A stretch of 64,000 nt of DNA. Source: Rickettsiales bacterium (GTDB taxonomy: Bacteria > Pseudomonadota > Alphaproteobacteria > UBA8366). Positions 58,921-64,000 of the stretch are shown in pieces; the first letter of the stretch is position 1; every line of letters starts with the position of its first letter. The notes below the pieces were generated by a model. That model was not told the DNA's origin, did not search any database, and saw nothing but the letters and a program-made list of their open reading frames with translations. The DNA lies in assembly GCA_002724555.1 (NCBI GenBank), contig PBOZ01000069.1, positions 1 through 64,000 of the forward strand. Direction: 5' to 3'. The position numbers and the translations under genes are program-made.

Positions 58921-61090
58921 TACGCCCTACAAGAAATTCATACAAGGCGTCGACGTGAACCCTATCCGCAAAGATAAACGGCGCTGCCTCCGCTACTCGT
59001 CGATTGAAATTCTCAGAAAACGCACTGTCAGTTCCAAATTTCACAGCAAGTTCGATATATTGTTCAGCCGACCCAGCGACAGCGTCCGTAACATTGAGTA
59101 ATCTGTAAAGAGCCTGCGTATAGCGGCCCCGGAGATACTCCCCCGGCCAGGTCACCATTGGTGTGCCGGCGGTAATGGCTTGCCAACTTGTATTCCCTCC
59201 CCCGAAAGGCCGTGTATCGAGCGAAACATCTGCCAAGGTCATGACGTTCATGTAATCCATGTGGCTCATAGCCGGCAAAAACCGCACTCTTGAAAAATTT
59301 TCACCTAGGTTTTGCCGCAATCGATACTTCAAAATCTCGGCTAGCTCCGGCGTATATCCCTCCAGGAAAACAAGAGTACCTGTAATATCTCTAGAAAGAA
59401 TACCCAAAAACAGCTCGTCCATATTTGGATGGATCTTTACAAGCGTCTGGCCACAAAAATAGAGCGCTCCATCACTCGGCAAATTAAAAAACTCGCGAGG
59501 CTTGACGGGACTGGGCATTTCTGGCTGTTCGTAATAGGTGGGCGCACCCGGTAGACGAATCAGCGGTATCGAGTAATGAGTCACCGCATCCTCTGGTTCT
59601 TGAAGATCGCAACTAATATAAGCGTCTATATTTCCTGTATCGACTGAATCTGGATGTCCGCCCAAAACATATTGAAATGGAGCCAGCCTTGCGAAGGCAA
59701 GAAAATATGTCAGCGGGTCCATTCCAATATCTGTAAAGACCAAAACGTCAAGCCGTTCTTCCTCAATCGCACGTCGCGCCGCATCCAAATTCTTGGGCAA
59801 GATAATTGTTTTTTCCACGTCTTGCGCAATCGAAGCCCACAGAGGGTCCTCTCTTTGCGTGAAGGTGAATGCGATAATCGAAACGTCGTCACGTTTGTGA
59901 AACCTGAGCACACCATGAAAGCACCGACCGACCGAATTGCTTTGGAAGTATCGGGAAATGAAGCCTATTCGGACACGGCTGCCTATCCGGCGACTGTCCT
60001 CTTTATCCTCTTTACAATGAGAAGCCCTGTAAGAAAGGGATGGGCATGCTCCTAGATACATCAACTTTAAATTCTCTATGATGGCGCGATTATTTTCATC
60101 CTGATAGGAAAGATTGAAGGTTGGTACGCCCACTTCCTCAAATGGGTCCTGCAAATCAAGGATCGAAGATACCAAATTTTCGATGCGTATCGTTAGTTCA
60201 CAACGTGCAACCTCCATAGACTTTTTGGAGGTCGCAACAACCGGAAGTAATAACGCCTTTTTAACGCGGGTCCCATCATCATCGGCCTTTAGGGATAACG
60301 CTGTCTCGTAGGCCACCGCCGCGCCGATGGTATCACCAATTTTATACAAGGCATTTCCAAGGTTGGAATATGTTTCAAAAACGGCAATGCCTTTATCAAT
60401 TAGCCGGCGCAAAACTGCTACTGCTTCACCTGATCGCCCTTTATCCAGCAAAGCGACACCCAAATTATTAGCTGCTTCAACTTGATGCGGCTCTGCTTGA
60501 ATTGCGCGTTCGTAAAGCACTAATGCCTCGTCCGTAAATCCCTGTTCCGCCTTGAGAATACCAAGGTTTACTAGCGCTCCCGCGTTGTGTGGATCGATAA
60601 TGATTGCGCGTTCAAAAAAATTTTCCGCCTGCGCAGGTTGTTTATATTTCAAACAACAAATTCCAAGGTTATTTAACGCACCCGCATGGTCTGGAATTTC
60701 TCTAATGACCGCTTCGAAGTGACGGATCGCTTCATCGAGATGCCCCTGCTCCATTCTAATATTTCCAAGAGCAAAATTTCCCGTCGCGACACGTGGATCC
60801 AATTGAAGCGCTCTCGACAACGCTAAAGACGCTGCTTCGGTTTTATTCAAGGCACGCAAGGTTAGACCAAGATTTAGCGGGGCTGTTGCCAATCCTGGCG
60901 CCAATCGTTCCGCAATTTCAAAATGGGCTACTGCAGCGTTAAGGTTGCCGTTTTTATTGGCTGCCACCCCGCAAAGCATTGCGGCTTCCGCATGATGAGG
61001 TGCGTCACTGATCAACAATTCTTGTGCGTCAGAAAACCTAGACTGGGAAATCAAGGCATGCGCCCTCGACAAGAGTTGCTCCAAACTCAT
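58904..61090 (-). CDS. TPR protein with OGT/SPINDLY-like C-terminal domain
   Basis: TPR array; IGFISRYFQSNSVGRCFHGVL; ADVSLDTRPFGGGNTSWQAITAGTPMVTWPGEYLRGRYTQALYRLL. Confidence 0.88.
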   Translation of the reverse strand: MSLEQLLSRAHALISQSRFSDAQELLISDAPHHAEAAMLCGVAANKNGNLNAAVAHFEIAERLAPGLATAPLNLGLTLRALNKTEAASLALSRALQLDPRVATGNFALGNIRMEQGHLDEAIRHFEAVIREIPDHAGALNNLGICCLKYKQPAQAENFFERAIIIDPHNAGALVNLGILKAEQGFTDEALVLYERAIQAEPHQVEAANNLGVALLDKGRSGEAVAVLRRLIDKGIAVFETYSNLGNALYKIGDTIGAAVAYETALSLKADDDGTRVKKALLLPVVATSKKSMEVARCELTIRIENLVSSILDLQDPFEEVGVPTFNLSYQDENNRAIIENLKLMYLGACPSLSYRASHCKEDKEDSRRIGSRVRIGFISRYFQSNSVGRCFHGVLRFHKRDDVSIIAFTFTQREDPLWASIAQDVEKTIILPKNLDAARRAIEEERLDVLVFTDIGMDPLTYFLAFARLAPFQYVLGGHPDSVDTGNIDAYISCDLQEPEDAVTHYSIPLIRLPGAPTYYEQPEMPSPVKPREFFNLPSDGALYFCGQTLVKIHPNMDELFLGILSRDITGTLVFLEGYTPELAEILKYRLRQNLGENFSRVRFLPAMSHMDYMNVMTLADVSLDTRPFGGGNTSWQAITAGTPMVTWPGEYLRGRYTQALYRLLNVTDAVAGSAEQYIELAVKFGTDSAFSENFNRRVAEAAPFIFADRVHVDALYEFLVGRIRSGT

Positions 61091-63168
61091 GTCTTGGCTC
61101 TCAAACTCAAGAAAAATTCAGCGAAGGCGGCTGCGCAGACTTCGTCTTCCAAAACCGCTCCAGATCGAGCTTCGATTTGGTCTGCAACTTTTTTACGGTA
61201 CTTGCGATCCGTTCCAAGTCGGATAGCGATTTCAACGTAATTATCTGGGGATTCAGCAATGCATTCGCTGATCCCCATATGTTGATAATGTGCGAGCGTA
61301 CCGCGCCCCCTTATCCATCGACCAGGCAACGTGACCACCGGCACTCCCATCGCAAAACTCTGATAGTTCGTATTCCCGGCACCAAATGGCCAAGTGTCTA
61401 GGACCACATTGGACACAGCAATCGTATCGATGAAGGTTTGAAGCGGCACCTTCGGCAAAACGACCACACGTTCAAAATTTTGCCTGAAAATTGGTTTCCA
61501 ACGAGCTAACAATAATCGGGTCCAGTTTGGGTCGTTTGCGGTGAAGATTACGAGGTAACCTTCCGTATCCAGCACTAATAATTTTGCCAGATAAGTGTCC
61601 ATTTCAGGATGGATCTTGATTAGGTTATGCGGACAAAGATAAACGTTACCCTTACTGGGCAGGTTAAGATCTAAACGCGAAGGCATCGGATCTGAACGCA
61701 ATAACCTCGGATACCAACTCTGCACACCGGCTAGCCGAACAATTGGTTCTGTATAACTTTTCTGAGCATCTTCCGGTTCTGCAATATCATTGCTGATAAA
61801 ATAATCGATCGTATTCAGTCCTGTGGTATCGGGGTGCCCCCATGTCACGCACTGCAGTGGTGCCAGCCGGGAATAGGCCAAAAAGTAACTGAAAGGCTCC
61901 ATTCCGATATCGGCATAGAGCAGAATATCAAAACGCTCGTCCGCAATTTCCTGCCGGGCGGTCCGTATACTCGGAGATATATGAATCACGTTGTCAACGG
62001 CATTATCGATCCGCGCAGAGACATTCCTTTCCGCACCGGAGGGCGTGATTGCGGTGACGCAGAATTGGTCCCTTGGTAATTTGGCCAATAGTCCAAATAT
62101 CATCCAAGCGACCGCATGTTCTCCGAAATTCTTAGACACAACACCCAATCGAATTTTGCCGCCGTTTCGTTTAACCGACGATCTACAATGCGGCGCCGTC
62201 CACAGTAGGTCAGGAAATAATTGCGCATAAAATACCGCGAGTTGTTCCATGTGATCACGGTCATTTTCGCCATGATAGGCAAGATAAAAATTCATCGCGC
62301 CTACTTGCTGTGGATCACCGCCAACAGGTTGAAGTTCTTCTGACAAAGACTGAAATTTTCTTTTAAATCGTTCCCGCCAATGACTAATTTCTGTAATCGA
62401 AGCGGGTATTACAGGCATCAGTCCAGCGTCCGCTATCAAAAACCGATGATCCCGCCGCAAGTCGTATGCCTTTGCAAGATTATCTGCGGCGAGAACGGTC
62501 TCTCCTTGCGCGGCTTGTGTCATCGCTCGATTGAAATATGCGTCCGCATAATCAGGATCGAGTTCGATCGCCTGATCAAAGCATTTGATAGCCTCAACGT
62601 TTCGGTTCAATTGCCTTTGTAAATTGCCAAGACCGTTGTGTGCCGCAGCCAATTCAGGCGCGATCAGGATTGCATTTTGATATTCCGTGATTGCACGATC
62701 AAGTAATCCGAGCGCCCGAAGTACATTACCGTGATTTGCATATGCCATGGCAAAATCGGGCTTAAACATAATAGCTTTTTCAAGCAGGCTTGCGGCTTCT
62801 TCCAAACGTCCTTGGCGTTCCCGAACCAAAGCCAGATTATTAAGCGATTCCACATGGCTTGCATTAACTGTAACTGCACGCTGCAAGTATGCTTCCGCAC
62901 GATCCATCAACCCACAGGTAAAAGCGATCATGCCAGCGTTTGACAAAAACACGACTTCTTCTGGTTTTTGATCAATCGCCTTTTCTAGCCACTCAAGAGC
63001 CATCTCATGTTGTTCTGTCTCATGATAACAAAGCGCCATTAAGTGATGACCGTCTGCACTAAGCGGATTGATCTTCATATGCTCACGCAATGAGCTTTGC
63101 GCTGAACCAAAGTTGCCTTGTTGAAAAAAATTTTGCGCTTCTTCAAACGCAGAGCTACTTTCTGACAT
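61087..63168 (-). CDS. TPR protein with OGT/SPINDLY-like C-terminal domain
   Basis: TPR array; SNVVLDTWPFGAGNTNYQSFAMGVPVVTLPGRWIRGRGTLAHY; ATGA overlap with the next gene. Confidence 0.88.
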   Translation of the reverse strand: MSESSSAFEEAQNFFQQGNFGSAQSSLREHMKINPLSADGHHLMALCYHETEQHEMALEWLEKAIDQKPEEVVFLSNAGMIAFTCGLMDRAEAYLQRAVTVNASHVESLNNLALVRERQGRLEEAASLLEKAIMFKPDFAMAYANHGNVLRALGLLDRAITEYQNAILIAPELAAAHNGLGNLQRQLNRNVEAIKCFDQAIELDPDYADAYFNRAMTQAAQGETVLAADNLAKAYDLRRDHRFLIADAGLMPVIPASITEISHWRERFKRKFQSLSEELQPVGGDPQQVGAMNFYLAYHGENDRDHMEQLAVFYAQLFPDLLWTAPHCRSSVKRNGGKIRLGVVSKNFGEHAVAWMIFGLLAKLPRDQFCVTAITPSGAERNVSARIDNAVDNVIHISPSIRTARQEIADERFDILLYADIGMEPFSYFLAYSRLAPLQCVTWGHPDTTGLNTIDYFISNDIAEPEDAQKSYTEPIVRLAGVQSWYPRLLRSDPMPSRLDLNLPSKGNVYLCPHNLIKIHPEMDTYLAKLLVLDTEGYLVIFTANDPNWTRLLLARWKPIFRQNFERVVVLPKVPLQTFIDTIAVSNVVLDTWPFGAGNTNYQSFAMGVPVVTLPGRWIRGRGTLAHYQHMGISECIAESPDNYVEIAIRLGTDRKYRKKVADQIEARSGAVLEDEVCAAAFAEFFLSLRAKT

Positions 63169-63479
63169 GGTGGCTAGTCTAATTTGATTCTGAGATTTGC
63201 ATAACTTTTTCGTGGATCATAAAGAACATAGAAAAAGTCCTATAACCATTCCTCCGAGCAAAGGCGACAAAAACGCGTGCCTCGAGCTTTCAAGCTACAA
63301 AAAAATTGTGCCCATAAAAATGCAATGTATCAAAATAAAAAGGAATTTGCCCAAACCTTCGCACACTGACCGAAATAAAAATTCTCCACATTTGCTTCGT
63401 TGCTTTTTTGCGGGATATTCGGCATTCCGGTTGCATGGCACAACGCCAGAAACCATCAAAACGGGACCTGCGGTTCACA

Positions 63480-64000
63480 ATGAAACGCCTTATCATATTC
63501 GGCATCGGCCAAATCGCCGAAGTCGCACATTATCTCTTCACTGAAGATAGCGCGTTTGAGGTTTCGGGATTCACTGTCGATGCCAACTATTGCGACCGTT
63601 CGGAACATCTCGGGATCCCAGTCGTTCCCTTCGAAACCGTGACAGAAGCATTCCCTCCTGATGAATACTCTATTTTCGTCGCCATAGGCTACGGGGACCT
63701 GAACAAAAAACGCTCTGCCAAAGTAGTAGAAGCACGTCGGAAGGGATACGAATTAGCAAGCTATGCGTCGAGCCGAGCCTGGCTATGGAAAGGTTTTAGA
63801 GTAGAACCAAACACTATGATTATGGAACACAATACAATTCAACCATATGTTACCATTGGTGCAAATTGCATTCTGTGGAGCGGTAATCACATCGGACACC
63901 ACACCCGAATTGGCGAAAATGTTTTCATTGCCAGCCATGCCGTCATTTCTGGTTCTGTCGTAGTTGGCGACAATAGCTTCATCGGAGTAAATGCGACGCT
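63480..64000 (+). CDS. NeuD/PglD-like sugar O-acyltransferase, partial (runs off window end)
   Basis: ATG at 63480: MKRLIIFGIGQIAEVAHYLFTED...; hexapeptide repeats (TIGANCILWSGNHIGHHTRIGENVFIASHAVISGSVVVGDNSFIG). Confidence 0.87.
   Translation, partial: MKRLIIFGIGQIAEVAHYLFTEDSAFEVSGFTVDANYCDRSEHLGIPVVPFETVTEAFPPDEYSIFVAIGYGDLNKKRSAKVVEARRKGYELASYASSRAWLWKGFRVEPNTMIMEHNTIQPYVTIGANCILWSGNHIGHHTRIGENVFIASHAVISGSVVVGDNSFIGVNAT

Noticed and set aside
1-64000. CRISPR arrays, IS elements, prophage, toxin-antitoxin or defence systems
   Set aside because: No regularly spaced repeats, transposase/integrase motifs or defence-type domains seen on either strand.

Overview
This window looks like an alphaproteobacterial chromosome segment, probably Rhodospirillales-like; that placement is inferred from gene content (FliX, FlbT/FlaF, GTTC-N7-GTTC SOS box, DUF6468/MotE block). 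Positions 1-25.4 kb are mostly core metabolism and housekeeping: acyl-CoA dehydrogenase, gloB, Fe-ADH, hisI-folE divergent from a Zur-type regulator, selC, GST, map, sfsA, pssA-psd, cytochromes c, a LOG protein, MoxR/VWA, alaS and recA. Positions 26-54 kb hold a large flagellar cluster (flhB-fliR-fliQ-fliE-flgC-flgB; FlhB-like fragment-fliO-fliP; fliL-fliM-DUF6468-motE-motB-like x2-TPR protein; flgF-G-A-H; fliX; flgI-J-N?-K-L). From 50 kb to the end is a flagellin and glycosylation-type region: two flagellins, flaF/flbT, four TPR-glycosyltransferases, a DegT aminotransferase, WbqC and a NeuD-like acyltransferase cut by the window end. I saw no IS element, prophage or CRISPR array. The observations most worth following up are: (i) a TPR-OGT gene split by a one-base frameshift at an A10 tract inside the putative flagellin-glycosylation region; (ii) a G9 tract in the fliP signal-peptide region; (iii) a putative periplasmic beta-domain plus TPR protein translationally coupled to two MotB-like proteins, one lacking the proton-carrying Asp, with a small membrane ORF filling the gap before them; (iv) a Zur-type palindrome between zur and folE-hisI, where HisI has lost a conserved zinc-ligand Cys; (v) five sigma54-type promoters heading flagellar units; (vi) a selC tRNA; (vii) a well-formed but unrecognised 456-aa protein with its own palindrome and terminator. 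Everything is read by eye; no database search was run.
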